Source: Vibrio neptunius
GTDB taxonomy: Bacteria > Pseudomonadota > Gammaproteobacteria > Enterobacterales > Vibrionaceae
NCBI RefSeq assembly: GCF_000967495.1
Contig: NZ_JXXU01000016.1
Span: forward strand, 1-64,000
DNA length: 64,000 nucleotides
Direction: 5' to 3'
Below are positions 39,811-48,879 of the stretch, piece after piece (positions within the stretch are counted from its first letter, which is position 1; every line of letters begins with the position of its first letter). Below the pieces are notes generated by a model. It did not search any database, was not told where the DNA came from, and was given only the letters and a program-made list of their open reading frames with translations. Position numbers and translations under genes: made by a program.

Positions 39811-39822
39811 GTGCAAAAAGAC

Positions 39823-39848
39823 TAAAGAAAATCTCCTCAGGCCGATAT
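39823..39848 (+). promoter_or_regulatory. Sigma-28 promoter of flaF
   Basis: TAAAG (39823-39827), 13 bases, GCCGATAT (39841-39848), followed by AAC. The spacing equals that of the pomAB promoter. About 37 bp precede the ATG. Confidence 0.75.
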
Positions 39849-39885
39849 AACAGATAACCCTGTTGAGGAAAGACTATCTATCGTT

Positions 39886-41019
39886 ATGGCAATCACTGTT
39901 AATACCAACGTATCAGCAATGACGGCGCAGCGTTATCTTACGAATGCGACGAACATGCTGAACCAATCTCTGGAGAGGTTATCTTCGGGGAATCGTATTA
40001 ATAGTGCCAAAGACGATGCAGCAGGTTTGCAGATCTCGAATCGACTTGAGTCTCAGATGCGTGGTTTGGATGTCGCAATGCGCAATGCGAACGACGGTAT
40101 ATCCATCATGCAGACAGCCGAAGGTGCGATGAATGAGACGACCAACCTTCTTCAACGCATGCGTGATCTTTCATTACAATCGGCGAATGGTTCGAACAGT
40201 CGTGCAGAAAGAGAAGCATTACAGGAAGAAATGGCGGCTTTGAATGATGAATTGAATAGAATTGCCGAAACTACCTCTTTTGGTGGTCGAAAATTGCTCA
40301 ATGGTTCATTTGCCAGTTCTTCTTTCCAAATTGGTGGCAGTTCCGGTGAAGCGGTTCAGTTATCTCTGAAAAACATGCGCTCCGATAGTATTGAGATGGG
40401 GGGCTTCAGTTATATTTCCGCTGGAAAAGCGGACAATAACTGGCAGGTTTCTCAAGGGAGTCAAACGTTGGTCATGGAATTTACCAATGCTGAGGGCCAG
40501 CTGGAATCTATTCAGATTAAGGCTAAGGCTGGCGATGACATCGAAGAGTTAGCCACTTATATCAATGGTCAAACGGATAAAGTCTCGGCCTCAGTAAATG
40601 AAGATGGGCAGCTGCAAGTCTTTATGTCAGGTAAAGAAACATCAGGTACTATTTCCTTTTCTGGCAGCCTTGCAGGTGAACTGCAAATGGGGCTAGCTGG
40701 TTATGAAGCGGTTGATAATCTGGATATTTCTAATGTTGGCGGCGCACAGCGAGCGGTATCGGTAATAGACACTGCGCTTAAGTATGTTGATGGCCATCGT
40801 GCTGAATTAGGGGCGATGCAAAATCGCTTTAATCATGCGATTAACAACTTAGGTAATATCAATGAAAACTTGGCCGCGTCGAATAGCCGTATAAAAGACA
40901 CTGACTACGCTAAAGAAACCACTCAAATGCTTAAGCAACAGATTTTACAGCAAGTTAGCACATCCATCCTAGCACAGGCTAAACAACAGCCAAATCTAGC
41001 CCTTACCCTATTGGGTTAA
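39886..41019 (+). CDS. flaF: Polar flagellin FlaF
   Basis: 377 residues. N-terminal D0/D1 helices ([35 protein letters not shown]) and C-terminal helix ending [14 protein letters not shown] are conserved; the middle is variable. Named by position as first of the flaF-flaB-flaA triplet known from Vibrio parahaemolyticus and V. vulnificus. It is more divergent than the next two and uses some rarer codons (for example AGG near residue 26), so it may be a minor flagellin. No terminator is evident after it. Confidence 0.88.
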   Translation: MAITVNTNVSAMTAQRYLTNATNMLNQSLERLSSGNRINSAKDDAAGLQISNRLESQMRGLDVAMRNANDGISIMQTAEGAMNETTNLLQRMRDLSLQSANGSNSRAEREALQEEMAALNDELNRIAETTSFGGRKLLNGSFASSSFQIGGSSGEAVQLSLKNMRSDSIEMGGFSYISAGKADNNWQVSQGSQTLVMEFTNAEGQLESIQIKAKAGDDIEELATYINGQTDKVSASVNEDGQLQVFMSGKETSGTISFSGSLAGELQMGLAGYEAVDNLDISNVGGAQRAVSVIDTALKYVDGHRAELGAMQNRFNHAINNLGNINENLAASNSRIKDTDYAKETTQMLKQQILQQVSTSILAQAKQQPNLALTLLG

Positions 41020-41077
41020 TTGTCAAAAAAGAAAATATTATCGACTGAGTGAATTAAAGCTTTAGCGAAAAATTGCG

Positions 41078-41151
41078 TTTTTTTAAGTTTTTTCGTATTT
41101 GGTCAACTTTCCTTCTCCAAAAGCATTTTTTTCAAAAAAAACTTAAAAAAA
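41078..41151. repeat. 16-bp A/T inverted repeat upstream of the flaB promoter
   Basis: TTTTTTTAAGTTTTTT (41078-41093) is the exact reverse complement of 41136-41151, with 42 bases between. The right arm ends three bases before the sigma-28 -35 element. It could be a weak terminator for flaF or an A-tract (curvature or UP-like) element. Confidence 0.65.
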
Positions 41152-41154
41152 TAC

Positions 41155-41181
41155 TCAAGGTTCTCGAAATTGAGCCGTTAA
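41155..41181 (+). promoter_or_regulatory. Sigma-28 promoter of flaB
   Basis: TCAAGGTT (41155-41162), 11 bases, GCCGTTAA (41174-41181): six and seven matches of eight to the FliA consensus, at standard spacing. Predicts a leader of about 75 nt. Confidence 0.72.
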
Positions 41182-41208
41182 TAAAAGTAACTTTGAGAGA
41201 ACTACTTT

Positions 41209-41256
41209 GGTTTTCCGAGACGTCGGAAACCGGTTACATCGGAAAATCAAACGGAG
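41209..41256 (+). promoter_or_regulatory. Structured flaB leader with three GGA motifs
   Basis: GGTTTTCCGA (41209-41218) can pair with TCGGAAACC (41223-41231), or TTTTCCGA (41211-41218) with TCGGAAAA (41239-41246): two exclusive hairpins. GGA triplets at 41225, 41241 and 41253, the last being the Shine-Dalgarno GGAG, resemble CsrA sites. Regulation is inferred. Confidence 0.55.
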
Positions 41257-41264
41257 AAATCACC

Positions 41265-42398
41265 ATGGCAGTGAATGTAAATACAAACGTAGCAGCAATG
41301 ACAGCACAGCGTTACCTAAATGGCGCTAACAATGCACAACAAACTTCAATGGAACGTCTATCTTCTGGCTTCAAGATTAATAGCGCTAAAGATGACGCAG
41401 CAGGTCTACAGATCTCTAACCGTTTGAATGTGCAAAGCCGCGGTCTAGATGTTGCAGTGCGTAACGCGAATGACGGTATTTCTATCGCACAAACTGCTGA
41501 AGGTGCGATGAATGAAACAACTAACATCCTGCAGCGTATGCGTGACCTTTCGCTACAATCGGCGAACGGCTCTAACTCTAAATCAGAGCGCGTTGCGATT
41601 CAGGAAGAAGTAACCGCACTAAATGACGAACTTAACCGTATCGCAGAGACAACCTCTTTTGGTGGTAACAAACTACTGAACGGTACTTACGCGACGAAAT
41701 CTTTCCAAATTGGTGCAGACAACGGTGAAGCCGTGATGTTGACTTTGAACGACATGCGTTCAGACAACGTTGGCATGGGCGGTACGAGCTACCAAGCAGC
41801 AAATGGTAAAGATAAAGATTGGACAGTACAGGCAGGTGCAAACGATTTGGCTATCACACTGACTGATACTGCTGGCCAACAGCAAACCATTAACATCAAT
41901 GCCAAAGAAGGCGACGATATTGAAGAGCTAGCGACATACATCAATGGTCAGACTGACATGGTAAAAGCGTCCGTCGACCAAGATGGTAAACTACAGGTAT
42001 TCGCTGGCACTGATAAAGTTGAAGGTGCAGTAAGCTTTGGCGGTGGTCTGGCTGGCGAACTTAGCATGGGTCAAGGTCAAGCTGTAACTGTCGATACGAT
42101 TAATGTGACATCAGTGGGTGGTGCTCAAGAGTCTGTGGCAATCATTGACTCGGCATTGAAGTATGTAGATAGCCACCGAGCTGAGCTGGGTGCTTTCCAG
42201 AACCGCTTCAACCATGCGATTAGCAACTTAGATAACATCAACGAGAATGTGAATGCATCTAAGAGCCGAATCAAAGACACTGACTTTGCGAAAGAAACAA
42301 CGGCATTGACTAAGTCGCAAATTCTTTCTCAGGCTTCAAGTTCGATTCTTGCTCAGGCAAAACAAACACCAAACTCAGCTCTTAATCTTCTAGGCTAA
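41265..42398 (+). CDS. flaB: Polar flagellin FlaB
   Basis: 377 residues from the ATG at 41265 (GGAG eight bases upstream); the open frame continues 64 codons upstream through AT-rich leader DNA and the promoter, which is not coding. Conserved flagellin ends: [17 protein letters not shown] and [20 protein letters not shown]. Structural subunit of the sheathed polar filament. Followed by a strong terminator. Confidence 0.92.
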   Translation: MAVNVNTNVAAMTAQRYLNGANNAQQTSMERLSSGFKINSAKDDAAGLQISNRLNVQSRGLDVAVRNANDGISIAQTAEGAMNETTNILQRMRDLSLQSANGSNSKSERVAIQEEVTALNDELNRIAETTSFGGNKLLNGTYATKSFQIGADNGEAVMLTLNDMRSDNVGMGGTSYQAANGKDKDWTVQAGANDLAITLTDTAGQQQTININAKEGDDIEELATYINGQTDMVKASVDQDGKLQVFAGTDKVEGAVSFGGGLAGELSMGQGQAVTVDTINVTSVGGAQESVAIIDSALKYVDSHRAELGAFQNRFNHAISNLDNINENVNASKSRIKDTDFAKETTALTKSQILSQASSSILAQAKQTPNSALNLLG

Positions 42399-42410
42399 GT
42401 TTAAAATCTC

Positions 42411-42442
42411 CAAAAAAATCCAGCTTCGGCTGGATTTTTTTT
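42411..42442 (+). terminator. Terminator of flaB
   Basis: TCCAGC and GCTGGA around a TTCG tetraloop, with A-run before and eight T after. Confidence 0.93.
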
Positions 42443-42519
42443 GTTTGTATAATTCTTTGATTTAAAAGATATTTATAGCTTATTGATACTCGTCACAGAA
42501 ATTTTTTTAAAAAATTTTC

Positions 42520-42546
42520 TAAAGGATATATTTCTTTCGCCGTTAA
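42520..42546 (+). promoter_or_regulatory. Sigma-28 promoter of flaA
   Basis: TAAAGGAT (42520-42527), 11 bases, GCCGTTAA (42539-42546). A near-palindromic A/T tract (42498-42519) directly precedes the -35 box. A leader hairpin (GATGCACC 42564-42571, GGTGCATC 42594-42601) lies downstream. Confidence 0.75.
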
Positions 42547-42626
42547 AAGACTGAGAGAAATGAGATGCACCAAAGTGAGGTGAGAGACGCTGAGGTGCAT
42601 CACCCTTAATGCCTAAGGAGATCAAT

Positions 42627-43760
42627 ATGGCAATTAACGTAAACACCAATGTGTCTGCGATGACTGCTCAGCGATACCTTAATGGTGCAGCTGATGGCAT
42701 GCAGAGATCGATGGAGCGTCTATCGTCGGGTTACAAAATTAACAGTGCTCGTGATGACGCTGCAGGCCTCCAAATTTCCAACCGTTTAACATCGCAAAGT
42801 CGTGGTTTAGACATGGCGGTGAAAAACGCAAACGATGGTATCTCCATTGCACAGACGGCTGAAGGTGCAATGAATGAGACAACCAATATCCTTCAACGTA
42901 TGCGTGACCTGTCGTTGCAATCGTCAAATGGTTCGAACTCGCGTTCAGAGCGTGTTGCGATTCAAGAAGAGGTTACCGCACTCAATGACGAATTAAACCG
43001 TATCGCAGAAACCACCTCATTTGGTGGTAACAAACTGCTTAATGGTACGTTTGGTAGTCAGTCATTCCAGATTGGTGCAAGCTCAGGTGAGGCTGTAATG
43101 CTCACTATGGGTAATATGCGTTCAGATACCTCTGGAATGGGTGGTAAAGCATACATCGCGCAACAGGGTAAAGGTAATGATTGGACCGTCTCTCAAGGTA
43201 CAACAGACCTTACTCTGGACTATACTGACGTAAATGGGGAAACTAAACAGTTAACCATAAATGCTAAGGTTGGTGACGATATCGAGCAGCTTGCGACTTA
43301 CATCAATGGTCAAAGTGAAGATGTAAAAGCGTCGGTTGGTGACGAAGGGAAGTTGCAGTTATTCGCTGCGAACAACAAAGTCGCGACAGATGTCACTATT
43401 GGTGGTGCGTTAGGTGGTGATATCGGTTTTGGTGCTGCTGAAAATAAAACGGTTTCCGATGTTGATGTTTCTACTGTAGCAGGGTCACAGATGGCGGTCT
43501 CGGTCATCGACGGTGCCCTGAAAACGGTAGATAGCCAGCGGGCGGAGTTGGGTGCATTCCAGAACCGTTTCAGCCATGCGATCAGCAACTTGGATAACAT
43601 CAACGAGAACGTTAACGCGTCTCGTAGCCGTATCCGAGATACTGATTACGCGAAAGAAACGACTCAGATGACTAAGTCGCAGATTTTGCAGCAGGCAAGT
43701 ACCTCAGTACTGGCGCAGGCAAAACAATCACCATCAGCAGCTCTTAGCTTATTAGGTTAA
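42627..43760 (+). CDS. flaA: Polar flagellin FlaA
   Basis: 377 residues from the ATG at 42627 with AAGGAG as ribosome binding site; an ATG at 42609 is in frame but has no such site. Same conserved ends as FlaB ([37 protein letters not shown]). All three flagellins here are exactly 377 residues. In V. cholerae FlaA is the essential flagellin; whether that holds here is unknown. Confidence 0.92.
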   Translation: MAINVNTNVSAMTAQRYLNGAADGMQRSMERLSSGYKINSARDDAAGLQISNRLTSQSRGLDMAVKNANDGISIAQTAEGAMNETTNILQRMRDLSLQSSNGSNSRSERVAIQEEVTALNDELNRIAETTSFGGNKLLNGTFGSQSFQIGASSGEAVMLTMGNMRSDTSGMGGKAYIAQQGKGNDWTVSQGTTDLTLDYTDVNGETKQLTINAKVGDDIEQLATYINGQSEDVKASVGDEGKLQLFAANNKVATDVTIGGALGGDIGFGAAENKTVSDVDVSTVAGSQMAVSVIDGALKTVDSQRAELGAFQNRFSHAISNLDNINENVNASRSRIRDTDYAKETTQMTKSQILQQASTSVLAQAKQSPSAALSLLG

Positions 43761-43784
43761 TCGATAGGTTCGAACGAGCTTATT

Positions 43785-43807
43785 GGTAGGTAACGTGATT
43801 ACCAACC
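43785..43807 (+). other. Stem-loop between flaA and flaG
   Basis: GGTAGGTAA (43785-43793) and TTACCAACC (43799-43807), one mismatch, loop CGTGA, no T-run. Likely a stabilising 3' structure of flaA mRNA that allows read-through into flaG. Confidence 0.55.
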
Positions 43808-43830
43808 TATAAGGTGGAAGGGAGATTGTT

Positions 43831-44259
43831 ATGGAAATACCATCCTACACATCGAACATCCAGCCTTACGGCTCAGAAAGTGGCACTAAAGTTGCTTCAA
43901 AATATGATGGTGCACAGCAAGTTTCCTCGCGGAAAGAACAGGTTTCTACAGCCGAAGTGAGAGAACAAGCTGCTGAAGCTGTTAATCAAGCGATAGAAGC
44001 GTCTCAACAACGTGAAAAGCTTAACAGGGAAGAGCGGCAACGTATGGTACAGCAAATGAACGATTTCATTGCGTCCATTAACACTGGCTTATCTTTTCGA
44101 GTCGACGAAGAATCGGGAAGAGATGTAGTTACCATTTATGAAGCGGATACTGGCGACATAATTCGTCAGATACCCGATGAGGAAATGTTAGAAATACTGC
44201 GACGCCTGAGGGATCAAACAGCTCGGTATTCATCGGGACTTTTGAACCAGAGGGTATGA
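43831..44259 (+). CDS. flaG: Flagellar protein FlaG
   Basis: 142 residues. The N-terminal half is Gln/Glu-rich and probably disordered; the C-terminal FlaG domain (about 75-130) has the signature LSFRVDEESGRDVVTIYEADTG and IRQIPDEEMLEILRRL. FlaG affects filament length in other bacteria. Ribosome binding site GGGAG. Start of a likely flaG-fliD-flaI-fliS run. Confidence 0.93.
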   Translation: MEIPSYTSNIQPYGSESGTKVASKYDGAQQVSSRKEQVSTAEVREQAAEAVNQAIEASQQREKLNREERQRMVQQMNDFIASINTGLSFRVDEESGRDVVTIYEADTGDIIRQIPDEEMLEILRRLRDQTARYSSGLLNQRV

Positions 44260-44279
44260 TCGTATTTTGAGGTGATTGA

Positions 44280-46304
44280 ATGAGCTTTGGCCCGGTAGGG
44301 ATGAATTCTGGCATGGATATCAATGCCATGGTCAGCAAAATTGTTGATTCGGAGCGCGTACCAAAGCAGCAACGAATCGACAATGAGCGTGGCAAAATTG
44401 ATTCCAGTATCAGTGCCTACGGACGGCTCAGAGAGTCGTTGGATACGATGAAAAACTTGATGGCGAGCTTTCGTCAAGAGAAAGCATTTGCTGCAAGAAA
44501 AGTAGAATCTACGGATGATACTGTTGTATCCGCGACGGCAACCACTGAAGCTATCGCTGGTAGATATGCTATCGATGTGTTGCAGCTTGCCCAGAGTCAT
44601 AAAATTGCGTCTGACGTTGTACCAGAAGATGCGAAATTTGGCCCGGGTAAGCTGCAAGTTTCTCTCGGTGAAGAAACGTTCACCGTTGATGTACAGAAAA
44701 ATTCTAAGCTGAGTGATATTGTTCGCGGTATCAATGGCAGCAAAACCAATCCAGGCGTTCGAGCATCGGTCATCAATGATGTCGAAGGCCCACGTCTTAT
44801 CGTTGCCTCGAGTAATTCAGGTGAAAAAAACGCTCTGAAATTGAGTGTGGAATCAGCACCGGACAATCTTCTCAAAAGACTCGAATACAAAACGCTTGAA
44901 CAGCGTGTTAAAGACCTTGAGCAAGCTCGTGCCACGGCACAAGATCTCCTCAAACCGCTCACTGATGAAGAACAAGCTGTTGCCGATCGTATCGCAGAGC
45001 AAAACATCGAGGCGGCAAAGGTTGTCGATCAGGAGATTGCCGATACGTCCAAACAAGCGGCAGTTGCTGCCGATCCCAATGCGGCAAAAGATGCAAGTGT
45101 CGGTAACGAGCTATCAGATGCAGCTGCTGCAGCCGCTGCTGCGGCCGGTGCCGAAGCTAATAAGTACTTAAAGCCAGAAGAGCGTATTCCTGGCTGGACC
45201 GCGACCGCGTCCGGTACGTTGCTTGACTCGTATTGGGAGCCCGAGCCTCAGCTAGATGCTAAAGCGCTGGAAAAAGCCCCTGATGTTCCTGGTTGGAGTG
45301 TCACGGCTTCAGGTACTCTGACGGACTCCTACGTCACACCAAAAGAAGCGCAGGCCGCATTAGATGCTAAACAAGCTGAGTTGGAAGAGCAACTTGCTCA
45401 GGAAAAAGCCTCGCTTCAAGCACGCGTTCTGGCAGGTGAATTGAGCCCAGAGCAAGCTAAAGAGCTTGAACGTGCCAAACTGCCGCAAGAAGAAAGAGAA
45501 TATCTGGAACGAATTGACCAGGCCCAAGCTGACCTGAAATCGGCGCAGGAATCATTTGATGCTTATCGTGGTATGAGCCAAGTACAAGCCGCGCAGGATT
45601 CGAAAGTACTGCTTGATGGTGTTGCTCAACTTTCCAGTGATAACAACATCATTGAAGATGCCATTGAAGGGGTCGATCTGACATTGAAAGGTCGCTCCGA
45701 GCGCGGCAAAACACCTTCAGAGATTGATATCGAATATGACCGTCAGGGCGTACGAGATGATATTGAGCAGTTCGTTTCGGCATACAACCAGTTTTATCAG
45801 GTCTCTCAAGAGCTTTCAGGAGTCGATCCACGAACTGGATCCGCAGGCCCTCTGGCGGGTGATAGTGTGGTTCGTAGTGCCGATTCAAGATTGAAATCGG
45901 TGTTTTCTTCAAGAGTTGAACCTGCCCCTGAAGATCTGAAAACACTGACTGAGTTCGGTATTACAACGACACGCCAGGGGACATTGGAAATCAACTACGA
46001 CATGTTGGATCGCCAGCTCAATAACAACTTCAGTAAGTTAGAAGATTTCTTTGGCGGTAACCAAGGATTTGCGAAAAAAGTTGAAGATGCGATTCAGGGG
46101 ATAACGGGCGTTACTGGCTCAATTCGCACTCGCGAGCGTAGCATGGTCGAACAAAACTATCGCCTTGATGATGATCAAGCATCTCTAGATCGCCGTATGG
46201 ACAGTCTAGAGAAACGTACACACGCCAAATTTACGGCGATGCAAGATGCGACGAGTAATATGCAATCTCAGTTAGCAGGTATGATGAATGCACTCGGCGG
46301 ATGA
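44280..46304 (+). CDS. fliD: Flagellar filament cap protein FliD
   Basis: Forms the cap under which flagellin folds. 674 residues against about 468 in E. coli. The N-terminal FliD domain (1-105) and C-terminal FliD domain (about 440-670) are normal. The extra length is an insert of roughly 205-440: coiled coils, nine consecutive Ala (281-289), and a duplicated motif PGWTATASGTLLDSY (304-318) / PGWSVTASGTLTDSY (337-351). The insert probably forms the exposed domain of the cap. The 3' end overlaps flaI by 17 bases. Confidence 0.93.
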   Translation: MSFGPVGMNSGMDINAMVSKIVDSERVPKQQRIDNERGKIDSSISAYGRLRESLDTMKNLMASFRQEKAFAARKVESTDDTVVSATATTEAIAGRYAIDVLQLAQSHKIASDVVPEDAKFGPGKLQVSLGEETFTVDVQKNSKLSDIVRGINGSKTNPGVRASVINDVEGPRLIVASSNSGEKNALKLSVESAPDNLLKRLEYKTLEQRVKDLEQARATAQDLLKPLTDEEQAVADRIAEQNIEAAKVVDQEIADTSKQAAVAADPNAAKDASVGNELSDAAAAAAAAAGAEANKYLKPEERIPGWTATASGTLLDSYWEPEPQLDAKALEKAPDVPGWSVTASGTLTDSYVTPKEAQAALDAKQAELEEQLAQEKASLQARVLAGELSPEQAKELERAKLPQEEREYLERIDQAQADLKSAQESFDAYRGMSQVQAAQDSKVLLDGVAQLSSDNNIIEDAIEGVDLTLKGRSERGKTPSEIDIEYDRQGVRDDIEQFVSAYNQFYQVSQELSGVDPRTGSAGPLAGDSVVRSADSRLKSVFSSRVEPAPEDLKTLTEFGITTTRQGTLEINYDMLDRQLNNNFSKLEDFFGGNQGFAKKVEDAIQGITGVTGSIRTRERSMVEQNYRLDDDQASLDRRMDSLEKRTHAKFTAMQDATSNMQSQLAGMMNALGG

Positions 46305-46611
46305 TTTTTTGGCACAGATCTCATTTCTTTGTGATCTTGATCGCGATATTGCCAATAATCTTTCAGTTGGTGACATTAATGCTGAAGAAATCGTTCAGTT
46401 GGTCGATAAAAGGGAACAGTTATTGCTAACCTTGATAAGTACTATTAATGAACAACAAGAGTTAGCTCAGTTACCAGAATGGCATAGTGCCATCGAGCGT
46501 ACTCGGTTGACTGTTGAGTTGATGCAGAAGAAAACCGCAGAACTTGGCAGTAGTTTGAAAAAGTACCGCTATGGCAACAAATCAGTGCAGCAGTACAAGA
46601 AATTTTTATAA
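46288..46611 (+). CDS. flaI: Flagellar protein FlaI (FliT-like)
   Basis: 107 residues, all helical by appearance (IVQLVDKREQLLLTLIST; HSAIERTRLTVELMQKKTAEL). It occupies the place of fliT between fliD and fliS, and the size fits a FliT-type export chaperone for FliD, which is the likely role. Overlaps fliD by 17 bases. Confidence 0.82.
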   Translation: MHSADDFLAQISFLCDLDRDIANNLSVGDINAEEIVQLVDKREQLLLTLISTINEQQELAQLPEWHSAIERTRLTVELMQKKTAELGSSLKKYRYGNKSVQQYKKFL

Positions 46612-46622
46612 AGAGGATTGTT

Positions 46623-47033
46623 ATGCGTGGTTCATTACAGGCTTACAAGAAGGTATCGGTAGATAGCCAGCTCAGTGCTGCCTCCCCGCATAAAATTGTT
46701 CAAATGCTGATGGCGGGCGCTATCGAGCGCTTGATTCAGGGCAAAGCGGCAATGGAGCAGGGCAATATTCCGATCAAGGGTGAGAGACTGGGTAAAGCCC
46801 TAGATATCATCATTAGCTTACGCAGTTGTTTATCGATGGACGATGGTGGTGATATTGCCCAGAATCTGGATCAGTTATACGAGTTTATGATTACCCAAAT
46901 CACTGAGGCAAATCATAAGAATGATCCTCAACCTATTGATGACGTGATTGATATCATTCGCGAGATTAAATCAGCATGGGAACAAATTCCACCGGAATAC
47001 CATAATCTGACTGCGACTGATGTAGGAATCTAA
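46623..47033 (+). CDS. fliS: Flagellin export chaperone FliS
   Basis: 136 residues. Conserved opening GSLQAYKKVSVDSQLSAASPHKIVQMLMAGAIERL and the helical bundle typical of FliS, which binds the C-terminus of flagellins and delivers them to the export apparatus. 11 bases after flaI, ribosome binding site AGAGGA. Last gene of the run; a terminator follows. Confidence 0.95.
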   Translation: MRGSLQAYKKVSVDSQLSAASPHKIVQMLMAGAIERLIQGKAAMEQGNIPIKGERLGKALDIIISLRSCLSMDDGGDIAQNLDQLYEFMITQITEANHKNDPQPIDDVIDIIREIKSAWEQIPPEYHNLTATDVGI

Positions 47034-47146
47034 GATATAAGTTTACTTTTTACAGTTGTATTGAAATATCTTGCATAAAAAGCTTTTGGGCAAATATCAC
47101 ATCGCCTAATTGCTTGGTTGCCTTTATTTTTTTATCAAATAGAATA

Positions 47147-47177
47147 TAAGCCACTTAGTAGCCTAGTGGCTTATTTT
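47147..47177 (+). terminator. Terminator after fliS
   Basis: TAAGCCACT (47147-47155) and AGTGGCTTA (47165-47173), nine-base loop, then four T. Confidence 0.85.
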
Positions 47178-47195
47178 GTTGCTGAAGTTTATAAA

Positions 47196-47223
47196 TTGTC
47201 TATCACTAATCCTGTTCTATAGT
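47196..47223 (+). promoter_or_regulatory. Sigma-70-like promoter of flrA
   Basis: TTGTCT (47196-47201), 16 bases, TATAGT (47218-47223). No -24/-12 or FliA element is visible before flrA, consistent with its place at the top of the hierarchy. Confidence 0.55.
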
Positions 47224-47290
47224 TAGATTAGTTGTTAGAAACAGAAATAACAGACACAACGTTTCAAGATAAAGGCAATAATTCTCACCT

Positions 47291-48757
47291 ATGCAAGGTT
47301 TAGCAAAGCTGCTCGTAATTGAAGATGATGCTCAAGCACGCATCAATCTGAGTAATATATTAGAATTTGTCGGAGAACAATGTGAGGCGATCAGTTCCGC
47401 ACAGCTGAACGACGTTAACTGGTCGGATGTTTGGGCAGGATGCATTGTTGGTTCTCTTCAGAGCCAGAACTTCTCAACGCAGATGAGTACTCGACTCTCC
47501 CAAGCTAACCATATCCCTTTACTTATCGTGGGAACACATTCTTATCCAGTTGAAGAAATGACCAATTATGTTGGTGAACTGGAGTATCCTTTAAATTATC
47601 CTCAGTTAAGTGAAGCGCTTCGTCATTGCAAAGATTTCCTTGGTCGTAAAGGTGTCAATGTAGTTTCGTCCTCAAGAAAAAATACTCTATTCCGAAGTTT
47701 GGTTGGGCAGAGTATTGGTATTAAAGAAGTTCGCCACCTGATAGAGCAAGTCTCCGCTACTGAGGCCAATGTGCTCATCCTTGGTGAATCAGGAACAGGT
47801 AAAGAGGTCGTTGCACGCAACATTCATTACCATTCGACACGTCGAACTGGGCCATTTGTTCCAATCAATTGTGGTGCTATTCCTCCTGATCTGCTCGAAA
47901 GTGAACTGTTTGGCCATGAAAAAGGGGCCTTTACTGGAGCTATTACCTCTCGTAAAGGGCGTTTTGAGCTGGCAGAAGGCGGTACCTTGTTCCTTGATGA
48001 AATCGGTGATATGCCGATGCCAATGCAGGTCAAATTGCTACGAGTATTACAAGAACGTTGTTTTGAGCGTGTTGGTGGTAACACTACTATTCGCGTCAAT
48101 GTTCGTGTTATTGCGGCAACTCACCGTAATTTGGAAACCATGATTGATGATGAGTCTTTCCGTGAAGACTTATATTACCGACTCAATGTGTTCCCAATCG
48201 AAATGCCAGCACTACGTGACCGTATAGAGGATATCCCGTTGCTGTTGCAAGAGTTGATGACGCGAATGGAAGCTGAGGGCGCTCAGCCAATATGCTTTAC
48301 GCCGAGAGCAATCAACTCACTAATGGAGCACAATTGGTCGGGTAATGTTCGCGAACTGGCGAATCTTGTCGAGCGAATGATCATTCTTTATCCGAATAGC
48401 TTGGTCGACGTCAATCACCTACCGACCAAGTATCGATATAGTGATATCCCTGAGTTTCAGCCAGAGCATAATGTGTTTGTTTCTGTTGAAGAACAGGAAC
48501 GTGACGTATTGCAGGATATTTTTTCTGAAGATTTCAGCCTTGATGCGACTGAAGCCCTACATGAAAACTCCAATGCCCCTAAAGAGTTACCGCCTGAAGG
48601 TGTTAACCTTAAAGAGATGTTAGCCGAGTTGGAAGTTAACATGATAAACCAAGCGCTAGAGGCTCAGGGAGGCGTAGTTGCCCGTGCTGCTGATATGCTT
48701 GGAATGCGTAGGACAACGCTGGTTGAGAAGATGAGAAAATACAATGTGCAGCGTTAA
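47291..48757 (+). CDS. flrA: Flagellar master regulator FlrA (sigma-54 activator)
   Basis: Activates class II flagellar genes with sigma-54; homologue of Pseudomonas FleQ and known as FlaK in V. parahaemolyticus. 488 residues: an N-terminal receiver-like FleQ domain without an evident phospho-Asp (1-125), an AAA+ domain with Walker A GESGTGKE (165-172), the sigma-54 contact loop GAFTGA (212-217) and Walker B LFLDE, and a C-terminal Fis-type helix-turn-helix ([19 protein letters not shown]). Cyclic di-GMP inhibits FlrA in V. cholerae, which makes the nearby GGDEF gene relevant only in a general way. Confidence 0.95.
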   Translation: MQGLAKLLVIEDDAQARINLSNILEFVGEQCEAISSAQLNDVNWSDVWAGCIVGSLQSQNFSTQMSTRLSQANHIPLLIVGTHSYPVEEMTNYVGELEYPLNYPQLSEALRHCKDFLGRKGVNVVSSSRKNTLFRSLVGQSIGIKEVRHLIEQVSATEANVLILGESGTGKEVVARNIHYHSTRRTGPFVPINCGAIPPDLLESELFGHEKGAFTGAITSRKGRFELAEGGTLFLDEIGDMPMPMQVKLLRVLQERCFERVGGNTTIRVNVRVIAATHRNLETMIDDESFREDLYYRLNVFPIEMPALRDRIEDIPLLLQELMTRMEAEGAQPICFTPRAINSLMEHNWSGNVRELANLVERMIILYPNSLVDVNHLPTKYRYSDIPEFQPEHNVFVSVEEQERDVLQDIFSEDFSLDATEALHENSNAPKELPPEGVNLKEMLAELEVNMINQALEAQGGVVARAADMLGMRRTTLVEKMRKYNVQR

Positions 48758-48776
48758 TTTGGGTATTTTCGACGCT

Positions 48777-48790
48777 GTCAAAATATCGAC
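48777..48790 (+). promoter_or_regulatory. Candidate FlrA (FleQ-type) box before flrBC
   Basis: GTCAAAATATCGAC matches the Pseudomonas FleQ consensus GTCAATAAATTGAC (from memory) in 11 of 14 positions. It lies about 37 bp upstream of the -24 GG of the flrB sigma-54 promoter. The preceding 12 bases ATTTTCGACGCT (48765-48776) recur before fliE. Confidence 0.5.
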
Positions 48791-48819
48791 TTTTCAATAA
48801 GCTACTGAAATATATGAAA

Positions 48820-48854
48820 AATAGCCTGGCCTGTTTATTGCATGTCAGGCTATT
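48820..48854 (+). promoter_or_regulatory. Sigma-54 promoter of flrBC nested in an inverted repeat
   Basis: TGGCCTGTTTATTGCA (48827-48842): GG at 48828-48829, ten bases, GC at 48840-48841, a proper -24/-12 element. It sits within AATAGCCTG (48820-48828) and CAGGCTATT (48846-48854), a perfect nine-base inverted repeat followed by a T-rich stretch that could also end flrA transcripts. Confidence 0.8.
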
Positions 48855-48879
48855 GTAGTTTTTAAGGCAGAAATTCGAC

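Noticed and set aside
41073..41264. 64-codon N-terminal extension of flaB
   Set aside because: It covers the sigma-28 promoter and leader; flagellins begin with the conserved AVNVNTN segment, and GGAG precedes the ATG at 41265.
44597..45007. 136-codon minus-strand frame inside fliD
   Set aside because: Antisense shadow of the low-complexity fliD insert; no ribosome binding site and no similarity to a known family.
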